Positions 9,074 to 17,102 of a DNA stretch of 54,517 nt are shown here, one piece after another; position 1 is the stretch's first letter; each line of letters begins with the position of its first letter. The DNA is from Akkermansia muciniphila (GTDB lineage: Bacteria > Verrucomicrobiota > Verrucomicrobiia > Limisphaerales > UBA9464). The translations under genes were made by a program, and so were the position numbers. The stretch spans positions 1 through 54,517 of the forward strand of contig CAMAUY010000027.1 of NCBI GenBank assembly GCA_945861565.1. Reading direction: 5' to 3'. A model generated the notes under the pieces. It did not search any database. It was given only the letters and a program-made list of their open reading frames with translations, and was not told the DNA's origin.

Positions 9074-10390
9074 TCAAGGTCGAAGCGTCACCGTATATCT
9101 CCAACTGTCAGCGGTCGCCCAATCCTTGGGATCGAGCTCTTGACCGTAGGTCGTCAGGTACAATTCGAGGTTGTGAGTCTCGCGGTCTTCGAGCAGCGAG
9201 AAATTCGAGAACTGCACTTCAGGACCCTGGCGGGCCGTGCGGTCTGCGATGACCGTGACGCTTTCGCGTTGCAACGCAGCGGTGGCCTCGTCCACTTCGG
9301 CGATGACGAGCGGATGGCGCGGGTGGTTGCCGCGAGGAGGTGTGACACTGATGTTACCCAACCAGTAAAGCCGGCCGGTGACGCTATGGCGGATCATCCG
9401 GTGAATTGCGGACGACGCGTAGAACGGCGTCCCATCGGCATAGCGCCACGCCTGCACCGGACCCAGCGTGCGGCCGCCATCCGTTGAAAGGCTAAACCAT
9501 TTGCGCCCCGGTTCCACGGCCTTGGATCCATCCCAGCCGGTGTCAGAACCACGCCACACGACGAGCAACCGGCCGTCACGGAGCCTGGCAATCTCCGGTT
9601 CCATCAGTCCGCGCGCCGAGACCTCCGATGAGACCTCGACCCGGGCACCGGGCTTCCAGTCGTAGGTAGTGCCGTTCCACCGGCCCCGGAACAACACCGA
9701 ACCCAACCGCCACGGACGCTGGTTGTTCTTCGGGTCACCAGGGGCATTGGCGTGGGCGAGGGCGAGAACCAGGGTGCCATCCGGGAGCAAGGCGAAGTTG
9801 TTGCCGGGATACCCTTCGTTGCGGTTCAGAAACGCCGGACTGGCCGGAGCCTGCGGATCGAACTCAGGCCCCGCTTCGTAGCGGAGGGGTGTCGGCTTGG
9901 ACCACGTCCGGCCAAGATCGGTCGAGGTGCGAATATAGCTAAAGCAGTGAAAGAAGCTGTCGCGCTGGATCTGCCGGAGCCAGGCCTGCACGAGCCGGCC
10001 CGAGGCGGGGTCGTGGGTGTCAGCCCATCCGCCTTCCCAGACCTTCGTTCCCGAATAGTCCACGAGTGACGAGGGTTGCTGCGGCACCCAGTCGGTCCAG
10101 GAACGACCGTTGTCGGCGGACCAACGTGCGGTCTGTTCGTCAGCCACGTCGTCGGTTGATTCGGTGGCACGCCATTCGCGGCGCACAAGCTTGGGCCCGA
10201 CGTAGGTGACGGCCGTCATCGCAGCGGCGCGAGGGCGCGGGTGGGGCCGGTATCGTTCGGCACGCACCGTGGCGATGGGACGGTTAGTTTCCCACGGGGC
10301 GATCGGGACCTGGGAAGATGAATCCGCAGACCACGCTGGCGGGAGCCACAACAACCCCGCACTGACAAACAACGCGAAACGCGACAACAT
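9074..10390 (-). CDS. Secreted sialidase-superfamily (BNR/Asp-box) protein
   Basis: 438 aa, beginning with a clear signal peptide (MLSRFALFVSAGLLWLPPAWSAD). Asp-box motifs typical of sialidase-like six-bladed propellers are present: SADNGRSWTDW, STDLGRTWSKP and STDGGRTLGP. ALLPDGTLVLALAH and RLRDGRLLVVWRGSD are typical inter-blade strands, and MEPEIARL resembles the region carrying the catalytic Glu or Arg in sialidases. The catalytic Arg triad cannot be verified by eye, so exo-sialidase activity is not certain; many PVC proteins of this fold act on other glycans. It is transcribed towards the ceramidase-like gene and has no partner on its own strand. Confidence 0.8.
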   Translation of the reverse strand: MLSRFALFVSAGLLWLPPAWSADSSSQVPIAPWETNRPIATVRAERYRPHPRPRAAAMTAVTYVGPKLVRREWRATESTDDVADEQTARWSADNGRSWTDWVPQQPSSLVDYSGTKVWEGGWADTHDPASGRLVQAWLRQIQRDSFFHCFSYIRTSTDLGRTWSKPTPLRYEAGPEFDPQAPASPAFLNRNEGYPGNNFALLPDGTLVLALAHANAPGDPKNNQRPWRLGSVLFRGRWNGTTYDWKPGARVEVSSEVSARGLMEPEIARLRDGRLLVVWRGSDTGWDGSKAVEPGRKWFSLSTDGGRTLGPVQAWRYADGTPFYASSAIHRMIRHSVTGRLYWLGNISVTPPRGNHPRHPLVIAEVDEATAALQRESVTVIADRTARQGPEVQFSNFSLLEDRETHNLELYLTTYGQELDPKDWATADSWRYTVTLRP

Positions 10391-10553
10391 GGCTTAAGCA
10401 AAGCAGAGATTGGGTCGAGACAGCAATGCGGATACGGCGAAGGTGGCCGCACGACTTCTGCACACAGCGCAACCTCAATTGGCTCTGCCGTAAAGCGCGA
10501 GTGAACGCTCAACGCCTGCCCGGCAATCTCCGTGGCGATGATGCTGAAGTCGA

Positions 10554-10835
10554 TCAGCAACCCCTTCTCGTGCTCAATAATCTTCGGCCGGCCTGTAACG
10601 CCGCCACGCTTGGCTCCGGAGTTACTTGTTTACTGTTGGCGTTGACGACCCGCTCGATTCGAAGGTGCCCCAATCCGCCAGGTCGGTACCCTCCACCGCC
10701 GAACGTTTGAATAATCCCGCTGCCCGAGAGTGTATTGGATACGAGACGAATGCCTCCACCGCCACCTCCTCCGCTTACCCTGGCGTTATTGTTGGCGTCT
10801 CCACCTCCGCCTGAGCCCCCAATCAAAGGCAAGAG
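10554..10835 (-). pseudogene. Remnant of a Gly-rich verrucomicrobial surface protein
   Basis: The minus strand encodes about 80 residues of family-like sequence: poly-Gly runs, GIRLVSNTLSGSGIIQTFGG, RPGGLGHLRIERV and VTPEPSV. This matches the conserved segment of large exported Gly-rich verrucomicrobial proteins (GG.IRLV....G.G....GG / GGLGRIRIE). An in-frame stop lies immediately upstream and the frame breaks after AALQAG, so both ends are missing. The forward strand here has only low-complexity Pro-rich shadow. The rest of the gap 10391-10899 shows nothing else I can support. I read it as a gene fossil rather than a functional small protein. Confidence 0.6.
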
Positions 10836-10899
10836 TCATAGATCACAACCGCCGAATTCTCGCTTGAGGATTTTCAGGCGCATTGAAAGATTGGCCCTT

Positions 10900-11979
10900 A
10901 TGCGAATCCCAGTTCTTTTAGGGCTCCTCCTGTTCTCGCTCGCTCCGGCGGCTCAGGCGCTCGAACGTACGAACGTCGTGTTTAAAGTGTTCCAGTTTCC
11001 GCCCGATAAAATCCCCCGCATCGACGGCAAGGCGGATGACTGGGACATCGTGCCGAAGGATTACGCCATCGGCATCGACCAACTCGCCGACACCGTCGGC
11101 GGGCGCGGGACGAACTTCGATCGCAGCGACCTCGACGTGACGGTGCGTGTCGGCTGGGTCAAGGGCATCAACCAACTCTATTTTCTGTACGAGGCGTACG
11201 ATAATTTCTGGGACTTCGCGAAGCCTGACCTGCACAACGATATATTCGAGTTGGTGGTCGATGGTGATTTGTCCGGCGGTCCGCTCATTAAGCAGATGCA
11301 TCCAGCCAAGCTACCGGAAGGGGAGGCGCACTTCCGTTTTCACGGCGTGCAGGCTCAGAATTATCACATCTTCACGCCGGCGGAGAACAAAGACTGGGCG
11401 ATGGTTTGGGGGTGTCAGCCTTGGATTAAAGAATTGCCCTTCGCCAATGCCGCGACCTCGTACGACTTCAAACCGGGTCAAAGCGGCAAGCTGGTATTGG
11501 AATTCTGGATCACGCCCTTCGACTACGCGCCGGCCGAAGGACCGCAGACCGCCGTCGTCTCGCAACTCAAGGAGAATACGACGATCGGCATGTCCTGGTC
11601 CGTGCTCGACTACGACGATGAAAAGTCCGAGCGTTTCAAAGCGTTTTGGAATCTCTCGCACAAAACCACGATGTACGGCGACGCTTCCGATCTGTGCGCC
11701 TTTCGCCTCATGCCGCTGGAGCCGAATTTCCGCAAGCCCCTCGACGTGCAATGGTCATTCCAGGTCATCGATATGGACCGGCGACAGGTGGCTTTCAAGG
11801 ATCTTTCCCAAGGGGATATCAACTCGTGGAAATGGGATTTTGGCGATGGCACGACGGCGTCGGAGCAAAACCCGATTCATACGTATGCCAAGCCGGGCGA
11901 ATATGTTGTAACCCTGTCTGCCGAGGGGCCGAAGGGTAAGGCACGGCGATCGAAAGTGTGGGATGTGGTCTTGAAATAA
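10900..11979 (+). CDS. Secreted CBM9-like/DOMON-like protein with C-terminal PKD domain
   Basis: About 359 aa. The ATG at 10900 is chosen because it begins a signal peptide (MRIPVLLGLLLFSLAPAAQA); the longer frame from 10735 adds only Pro-rich shadow of the Gly-rich fossil on the other strand. Residues ~25-250 carry the pattern of family 9 carbohydrate-binding-like domains (IDGKADDWD, LYFLYEAYDNF, LVVDGDLSGG, LVLEFWITPFD). Residues ~280-355 form a PKD domain with the diagnostic WDFGDGTTA and PGEYVVTLSAEGP. It is therefore an exported binding protein, not an obvious enzyme. It begins a same-strand series followed by DUF1549/1553, DUF1501, an oxidoreductase and a HEAT protein. Confidence 0.8.
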   Translation: MRIPVLLGLLLFSLAPAAQALERTNVVFKVFQFPPDKIPRIDGKADDWDIVPKDYAIGIDQLADTVGGRGTNFDRSDLDVTVRVGWVKGINQLYFLYEAYDNFWDFAKPDLHNDIFELVVDGDLSGGPLIKQMHPAKLPEGEAHFRFHGVQAQNYHIFTPAENKDWAMVWGCQPWIKELPFANAATSYDFKPGQSGKLVLEFWITPFDYAPAEGPQTAVVSQLKENTTIGMSWSVLDYDDEKSERFKAFWNLSHKTTMYGDASDLCAFRLMPLEPNFRKPLDVQWSFQVIDMDRRQVAFKDLSQGDINSWKWDFGDGTTASEQNPIHTYAKPGEYVVTLSAEGPKGKARRSKVWDVVLK

Positions 11980-12044
11980 ACGTTCCGCGCGGCGGACCCG
12001 GCCGCGTGCAACATTCGATGGATTTTTATTTCGATCGGTCCCGT

Positions 12045-14174
12045 ATGCAACGTTTCCTCTGCACAATTCTCGCGAGCTTCTCGTTGTCGATTCGCTCGCC
12101 GGCGGCCGTACCCGCATCCACTCCCGTCGTCGCCTGGCCGTTTGCAGCCCCCGCCAAAATCGCACCGCCGCCGGTGCGTGCGGCCGATAAGATTCGCAAC
12201 GGCCTCGATGCCTTCATCCTTGCCCGACTGGAAGCGAAGGGGCTTTCCCTGGCACCCGAAGCGGCGCCGCACACCCTTGTTCGCCGGCTTTACCTCGACT
12301 TAATCGGACTGCCACCGACGCCGGCGGAGGTCGAGGCCTTTGTGCAGGACGCCGATCCGAAGGCGTGGGAGAGGCTCGTGGACCGGCTCTTGAGCGACTC
12401 GCGTTATGGAGAACGCTGGGCGCGGTTCTGGCTTGACCTCGCCCGCTACGCCGATACCGCCGGCTACGAAGGCGATCCGGATCTGCCTCACGCCTGGCGC
12501 TACCGCGACTATGTCATCGACGCCTTCAATCAGGACAAACCCTACGACCGCTTCATCCTCGAACAAATCGCCGGCGACGAACTCGAAGAAATCATGGGCG
12601 CGGGAGAACTACCCGAGCCGAAGCCCGAGCAGACGGTCGCCCTCACCTTTCTTCGCCTGGCACCGTTTACCGAACCCCGCGGCGATGCCTCACGTCACGA
12701 AATGCTCAGCGAAGTGACCGCGACCGTCAGTTCAGTCTTTCTGGGACTCACCGTCGGCTGTGCCCAATGTCACGATCATAAGTACGAGCGGATTCCCACG
12801 AAGGATTTCTATCGCATGAAGGCCTTCTTCGCGACGGTGCAAATTCCGCGTCCGCTGCCCGGCGACGGATTCCAACTGGGCGGCCCATTGTCCGCGGACT
12901 TTTTTCGGCCGGGGGAAAAGGAATGGGCGGCGAAACTCACGACCCAGCGCCAGGCGGAGGTGCAAGCGGCGCGCGCGGCCTTGGCCGCGTTGGAAAAGAT
13001 AGAAGCAGCCGGCAAGATCGCGAACCCGAAAGTCGGACTCACACCCGAGCAGCAGTCGCAGCAAATCGATTGGAAAACCCGCATCCATCTGGCGCAAATG
13101 GACATCACGCGTCTGCAACCGGTGGCCATGTCGCTGCGGCATTCCTTCGGCCCCCCGTATGAACCCGGCGTGCCCGAGACACACGTGCTCACTCGTGGCG
13201 AATGGGACAAGCCTGGCGAGGTGGTCGAGCCGGGTTTCCTCAGTTGTGTGACGGGCGACCAGACACCGGCGGTGATCCGGCTGGACCCATTCAAACGCTG
13301 GCCGACGCGCAGTCGCCGATCCACTCTCGCCCATTGGATCGCCAGCAAAGAAAACCCGCTTACCGCCCGCGTGATGGTCAATCGCCTTTGGGCATGGCAT
13401 TTCGGCCGCGGCCTGGTCGCCACCCCGAGTGATTTCGGCAAGCTGAGCGGCGGACCCTCTCATCCCGAACTACTCGACTGGCTGGCGCGGCGGTTTCACG
13501 AATCGAATTGGAGCGTCAAGGCGATGCATCGACTCATCCTCAACTCGGCGACCTGGCGCCAATCGTCGCAGTGGAACGACACCGATTCCGCCGCCATCGA
13601 TCCCGAAAACACCCTCCTTTGGCGTTACCCAAGACGACGTCTTGAGGCGGAGGCCGTGCGGGACAGCGTTCTGGCGGTGAGCGGGCGCCTGAACCCGGAG
13701 TCGTTCGGCCTACCTATTTTTCCACCGCTGCCCGAGGGGTTGGCCGAGTCGGTGAAATGGAACGAAAGCAAGTGGGCCAATCAAACCGGCCCCGAGGGGC
13801 GGAAGCGCAGTATCTATATCTACCAGCAACGGTCCCTCACCATGCCCATGATGCAAACCTTTGACGCCGTAGTGTGCGACGCATCGCGCGACCGTCGGCA
13901 GCATTCGGTGACGCCGCTGCAGGCACTGGCGATGTATAACGGCGGATTCGTCAGCGAGGAGGCGCGACAATTTGCCGCTCGCCTACGGCAACAGGCGGGA
14001 AATTCGCCCGAGGCCCAAATTGACATGGCGTTTCGCATCGCCTTGGGTCGGTCCCCCGCCCCCGCTGAGGTCCAACGCCTGCGGAGCTTGGTAGAGTCGA
14101 GCGCGCCAGACGAAGGCCCCGCCGCTTTATGCCGCGTGGTACTAAATTCAAACGAATTCATCTCTCTGGAATGA
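12045..14174 (+). CDS. DUF1549/DUF1553 (PSCyt2-PSD1) protein, short form
   Basis: About 709 aa from the ATG at 12045, which opens a signal-like segment ([20 protein letters not shown]). ATGs at 12018 and 11958 are possible but add no leader. DUF1549 is clear in [38 protein letters not shown] and the haem-type [12 protein letters not shown] motif. DUF1553 follows with [30 protein letters not shown] and [14 protein letters not shown], ending in [12 protein letters not shown]. The N-terminal cytochrome c domain present in many family members is absent. This family is nearly always paired with DUF1501, as here with a 1-bp gap. Its biochemical function is unknown; it is exported and linked by context to polysaccharide breakdown. 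Confidence 0.9.
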   Translation: MQRFLCTILASFSLSIRSPAAVPASTPVVAWPFAAPAKIAPPPVRAADKIRNGLDAFILARLEAKGLSLAPEAAPHTLVRRLYLDLIGLPPTPAEVEAFVQDADPKAWERLVDRLLSDSRYGERWARFWLDLARYADTAGYEGDPDLPHAWRYRDYVIDAFNQDKPYDRFILEQIAGDELEEIMGAGELPEPKPEQTVALTFLRLAPFTEPRGDASRHEMLSEVTATVSSVFLGLTVGCAQCHDHKYERIPTKDFYRMKAFFATVQIPRPLPGDGFQLGGPLSADFFRPGEKEWAAKLTTQRQAEVQAARAALAALEKIEAAGKIANPKVGLTPEQQSQQIDWKTRIHLAQMDITRLQPVAMSLRHSFGPPYEPGVPETHVLTRGEWDKPGEVVEPGFLSCVTGDQTPAVIRLDPFKRWPTRSRRSTLAHWIASKENPLTARVMVNRLWAWHFGRGLVATPSDFGKLSGGPSHPELLDWLARRFHESNWSVKAMHRLILNSATWRQSSQWNDTDSAAIDPENTLLWRYPRRRLEAEAVRDSVLAVSGRLNPESFGLPIFPPLPEGLAESVKWNESKWANQTGPEGRKRSIYIYQQRSLTMPMMQTFDAVVCDASRDRRQHSVTPLQALAMYNGGFVSEEARQFAARLRQQAGNSPEAQIDMAFRIALGRSPAPAEVQRLRSLVESSAPDEGPAALCRVVLNSNEFISLE

Positions 14175-14175
14175 C

Positions 14176-15642
14176 ATGAACGTACCGCATCCCGCTTTCC
14201 AACCCGGTCTCTTCGGTGCAACCCGGAGGGAGTTTCTCGGGCGAATCTTTAACGGCTTCGGGGCGCTCGCGCTCGAAAATCTTCTCGGGCGTGAATCGCT
14301 CCGCGCGGCTGAAGCAGACCCGCTCGCCGTACGAATTGCGCACCGTCCACGCCGGGCCAAGCAGTGCATCTTCCTCTTTATGGGCGGCGGTGTGAGCCAG
14401 ATGGATTCATTTGAGTATAAGCCAGCGCTCAATGAGTTCCATGGCCGGCCCATCCCGCGCGTGCCGAGTATCTCCTCCGGCGAACTTCAGGGGCGACTCA
14501 CCTTCCCGCACGCCTGCGTCGGCAGCCCGTTCCGATTTCAACGTTATGGGCGCTCCGGACGGTACCTTTCGGAACTGTTTCCCCACCTCGCTCGACACGT
14601 CGACGATCTCGCGTTCATTCACGGCATCCAGGTGGATAACCAAAATCACGGACCAGCCACATTGCATGTCACGACCGGCAGCACATTCCCTGGGAGCCCG
14701 TCCGTCGGTTCCTGGATTCAATACGGGCTCGGCAGTCCAAACCAGGACCTCCCCGGCTACGTGGTTATTCAGGATCCGCGCGGTGCCCCCACCAACGGCA
14801 CGGCCGCCTGGACCAACGGCTTCCTCCCGGCCGCCTATCAAGGGACGCTCCTTCGCCCCACCGGCACCCCGATCGTAGATCTCGCCCGCCCCGTTGGCGT
14901 CAGTGCCACCCAGCAACGCCAGGAATTTGATGCGCTTGCCTGGCTCAATCGACAGCACCTGGTGAACCGCCCGGATGCCAGTGAATTGGAGGCCCGCATC
15001 AGCGCGTACGAACTGGCTTTCCGCATGCAAACCGCCGCACCCGAACTGGTCGATCTCGCCGGCGAACCGGAGCATGTGAAATCCCTCTACGGCCTCGACA
15101 ACCCCCGCACGTCCGGATTCGGACGCCAATGCCTCCTCGCCCGCAGACTGGTCGAGCGGGGCGTACGTTACACCCTGCTCGTCCACGGCGTGCAGATCGG
15201 CTCACATAGCTGGGACGATCATGGTGACGTGAAAGGCGGCATGACCAAACACTGCGGCGAAGTGGACCTTCCCGTGGCCGGACTGCTCGCCGATTTGAAA
15301 CAGCGCGGGTTGCTGGAGGAGACCCTTGTCGTCTGGTCCTCGGAAATGGGCCGAACGCCGTTCGTTAACGGCAAACTGGGTGACAAACCCGGGCGCGACC
15401 ACAATGGGCACGCGCTTTGCATGTGGATGGCCGGCGGCAACGTGAAAGGCGGTTCCACCGCGGGTGAGACCGATGACTTCAGCCTCCGCTCGGTCGGCAA
15501 TCCAATCCATATCCGCGACGTGCATGCGACCTTGCTACACCTGATGGGGATCGACGACGAACACCTGACCTGGCTCCACGCCGGACGTGTCCGCAAACTC
15601 ACCGACATCGGCGGCCAAGTGTTGGAGCAAATTCTCGGATAG
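14176..15642 (+). CDS. DUF1501 family exported protein (sulfatase-like fold)
   Basis: 488 aa. The N-terminus carries a Tat-like signal (ATRREFLGRIFNGFGALALE). The DUF1501 core follows: CIFLFMGGGVSQMDSFEYKP, DNQNHGPATLHVTTGS, VHGVQIGSHSWDDHGD, VVWSSEMGRTPF, GRDHNGHALCMWMAGG and IHIRDVHATLLHLMGID. The fold is related to alkaline phosphatase/sulfatase hydrolases, and the His/Asp-rich motifs look intact. It starts 1 bp after the DUF1549/1553 stop, so the two are cotranscribed and probably work together outside the cytoplasm. No enzymatic reaction has been firmly assigned to this family. Confidence 0.9.
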   Translation: MNVPHPAFQPGLFGATRREFLGRIFNGFGALALENLLGRESLRAAEADPLAVRIAHRPRRAKQCIFLFMGGGVSQMDSFEYKPALNEFHGRPIPRVPSISSGELQGRLTFPHACVGSPFRFQRYGRSGRYLSELFPHLARHVDDLAFIHGIQVDNQNHGPATLHVTTGSTFPGSPSVGSWIQYGLGSPNQDLPGYVVIQDPRGAPTNGTAAWTNGFLPAAYQGTLLRPTGTPIVDLARPVGVSATQQRQEFDALAWLNRQHLVNRPDASELEARISAYELAFRMQTAAPELVDLAGEPEHVKSLYGLDNPRTSGFGRQCLLARRLVERGVRYTLLVHGVQIGSHSWDDHGDVKGGMTKHCGEVDLPVAGLLADLKQRGLLEETLVVWSSEMGRTPFVNGKLGDKPGRDHNGHALCMWMAGGNVKGGSTAGETDDFSLRSVGNPIHIRDVHATLLHLMGIDDEHLTWLHAGRVRKLTDIGGQVLEQILG

Positions 15643-15647
15643 GGCAG

Positions 15648-15722
15648 ATGACCTGCCCCTCAATTCAATCCTTATCGGTAGTTTACGTTCACTTCGTTTT
15701 CTCTACCAAAGACCGCCTATAA
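15648..15722 (+). pseudogene. Fragment of IS200/REP-type Y1 transposase N-terminus
   Basis: The gap between the DUF1501 gene and the oxidoreductase contains a 24-residue reading frame, ATG to TAA. Its residues 9-24 (SLSVVYVHFVFSTKDR) are the characteristic opening beta-strand of IS200-family/REP-associated TnpA proteins. The HUH domain that should follow is absent and the next gene starts 51 bp later. This is a footprint of a former insertion that was almost completely deleted. Confidence 0.6.
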
Positions 15723-15773
15723 GGTTGAAGCTCGTGAAAAGCCAGTGAACCGCAAATGCCTGCCATCCATGCC

Positions 15774-17090
15774 ATGAAACAAACGTCCTCTGTGATCAGC
15801 CGCCGCCGCTTTCTGCAGCGGAGCGTGACCGCCTTCGGCGCTGCGGTCGCTGCCCCCACGTTCATTCCCGCTTCCGCTCTTGGCCGTGGCGGTGTGAAAT
15901 CTCCGAGCGAACGCATCACGATGGGATTTATCGGTGTGGGAACGCAGGGCAGCGGGCACTTGCTCGGCGGCGGGTGGACTTACGTTCCCGGCGGCTACTC
16001 CGCCCGACGTGACGTGCAGGTGCTCGCCGTGTGCGATGCACGGCAGGATCGGCGTGAGAACGCGAGCCGACGCGTCAATGAAAATTACGCGCAACTGTTT
16101 GGTCAGGGAACCTACCATTCTTGCGAAGCGTATCGGGATTTCCGCGAGGTGTTGGCGCGAGACGACATTGACGCTGTGTTGATTGCCTCCCCGGTTCACT
16201 GGCACGGCGTGATGGCCGTCATGGCCGCAAAAGCCGGCAAGGACATCTATTGCGAGAAACCCACTGCCATCACCATCCGGGAAGCTCAAGCCATGACAGA
16301 AGCGGTGCTGCGCTATCGGCGGGTATTTCAGGCCGGCACCCAACAGCGATCCGAATACGGCGGCAAGTTTCGTCGCGCGTGCGAACTCGTCCGCAACGGT
16401 GCCATCGGCAAACTCACGGAAGTGTATGCGTGCCGTCCCGGTGGATCGTTCGAGTGGAAACGGTTTGGGGCACCCAAACCCGTGCCCGCGGGACTCGACT
16501 GGGATTTGGCCCTCGGTCCCGCACCGTGGCAGCCCTACGCGGGTGTCTCCCACGCGCACATGTTCTGCGGCATCGGCGACATCAACTGGGGCCCCCATCA
16601 CTACGACATCATCCAATGGGCACTGGATGCCGACCGCTCCGGTCCGGTGGAACTGTTCATGGAAAAGGACGTGCTACAATACCGTTACGCCAGCGGCGTG
16701 ATCGTCCATGCGGAACATTATCCTGGAGATTCGACGGGTTCCAGTGGCGGCGCGCGCTTCATTGGCTCGGACGGCTGGATCGCCGTGGATCGCGAACATC
16801 TCACGGCTCACTCTAACGAGGTCTTCGAGCGTCCCCTGGATTCGAACGGCCCGCGACTTTACTATAGTCCCAGCCACTCCGGGAATTTCCTCGACTGCGT
16901 GCGCACACGGAAACGAACGATCTGCGACGTCGAAACAGCACAACGTTCAGCGAGCGCCGTGTTGCTCGGCGGCATTGCCTTGCAGTTGAATCGTCGTTTG
17001 AAGTGGTCTCCAGAAACTGAACATTTCGTCAATGACGACGAGGCGAATCGACTGCTCTCCACCGCCTACCGAACGCCGTGGGAAATCTGA
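15774..17090 (+). CDS. TAT-exported Gfo/Idh/MocA family oxidoreductase
   Basis: About 438 aa from the ATG at 15774; an in-frame ATG at 15756 adds six residues. A twin-arginine signal (SRRRFLQRSVTAFGAAVAAP) is followed by a Rossmann start, ITMGFIGVGTQGSGHLL. The family motifs DVQVLAVCDA, DDIDAVLIASPVHWH, DIYCEKPTAITIREAQAM and GDINWGPHHYDIIQWALD are present. EKP contains the conserved lysine that contacts NAD(P) and substrate. The C-terminal domain is of the planctomycete/verrucomicrobial secreted type (VHAEHYPGDSTGSSGGARFIG). The substrate is likely a sugar or sugar derivative. It is preceded by the TnpA fragment and followed after 12 bp by the HEAT-repeat gene. Confidence 0.88.
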   Translation: MKQTSSVISRRRFLQRSVTAFGAAVAAPTFIPASALGRGGVKSPSERITMGFIGVGTQGSGHLLGGGWTYVPGGYSARRDVQVLAVCDARQDRRENASRRVNENYAQLFGQGTYHSCEAYRDFREVLARDDIDAVLIASPVHWHGVMAVMAAKAGKDIYCEKPTAITIREAQAMTEAVLRYRRVFQAGTQQRSEYGGKFRRACELVRNGAIGKLTEVYACRPGGSFEWKRFGAPKPVPAGLDWDLALGPAPWQPYAGVSHAHMFCGIGDINWGPHHYDIIQWALDADRSGPVELFMEKDVLQYRYASGVIVHAEHYPGDSTGSSGGARFIGSDGWIAVDREHLTAHSNEVFERPLDSNGPRLYYSPSHSGNFLDCVRTRKRTICDVETAQRSASAVLLGGIALQLNRRLKWSPETEHFVNDDEANRLLSTAYRTPWEI

Positions 17091-17102
17091 ACGAGAATCG
17101 AA

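Noticed and set aside
7196-10390. Ganglioside degradation locus (sialidase plus ceramidase)
   Set aside because: The ceramidase-like protein lacks a signal peptide, the genes are convergent rather than an operon, and sialidase activity is unproven; the pairing is probably coincidental.
10216-10560. Minus-strand 114-codon frame upstream of the sialidase-like gene
   Set aside because: No recognisable motif and it overlaps the start of the sialidase-like gene; it may be continued decay of the Gly-rich protein but I cannot show it.
10735-10899. N-terminal Pro-rich extension of the CBM9/PKD protein
   Set aside because: It is the complement of a Gly-rich fossil; the ATG at 10900 starts a proper signal peptide.
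15717-16616. 299-codon minus-strand frame opposite the TAT oxidoreductase
   Set aside because: The plus strand carries all Gfo/Idh/MocA motifs; the minus frame is a GC-driven shadow.
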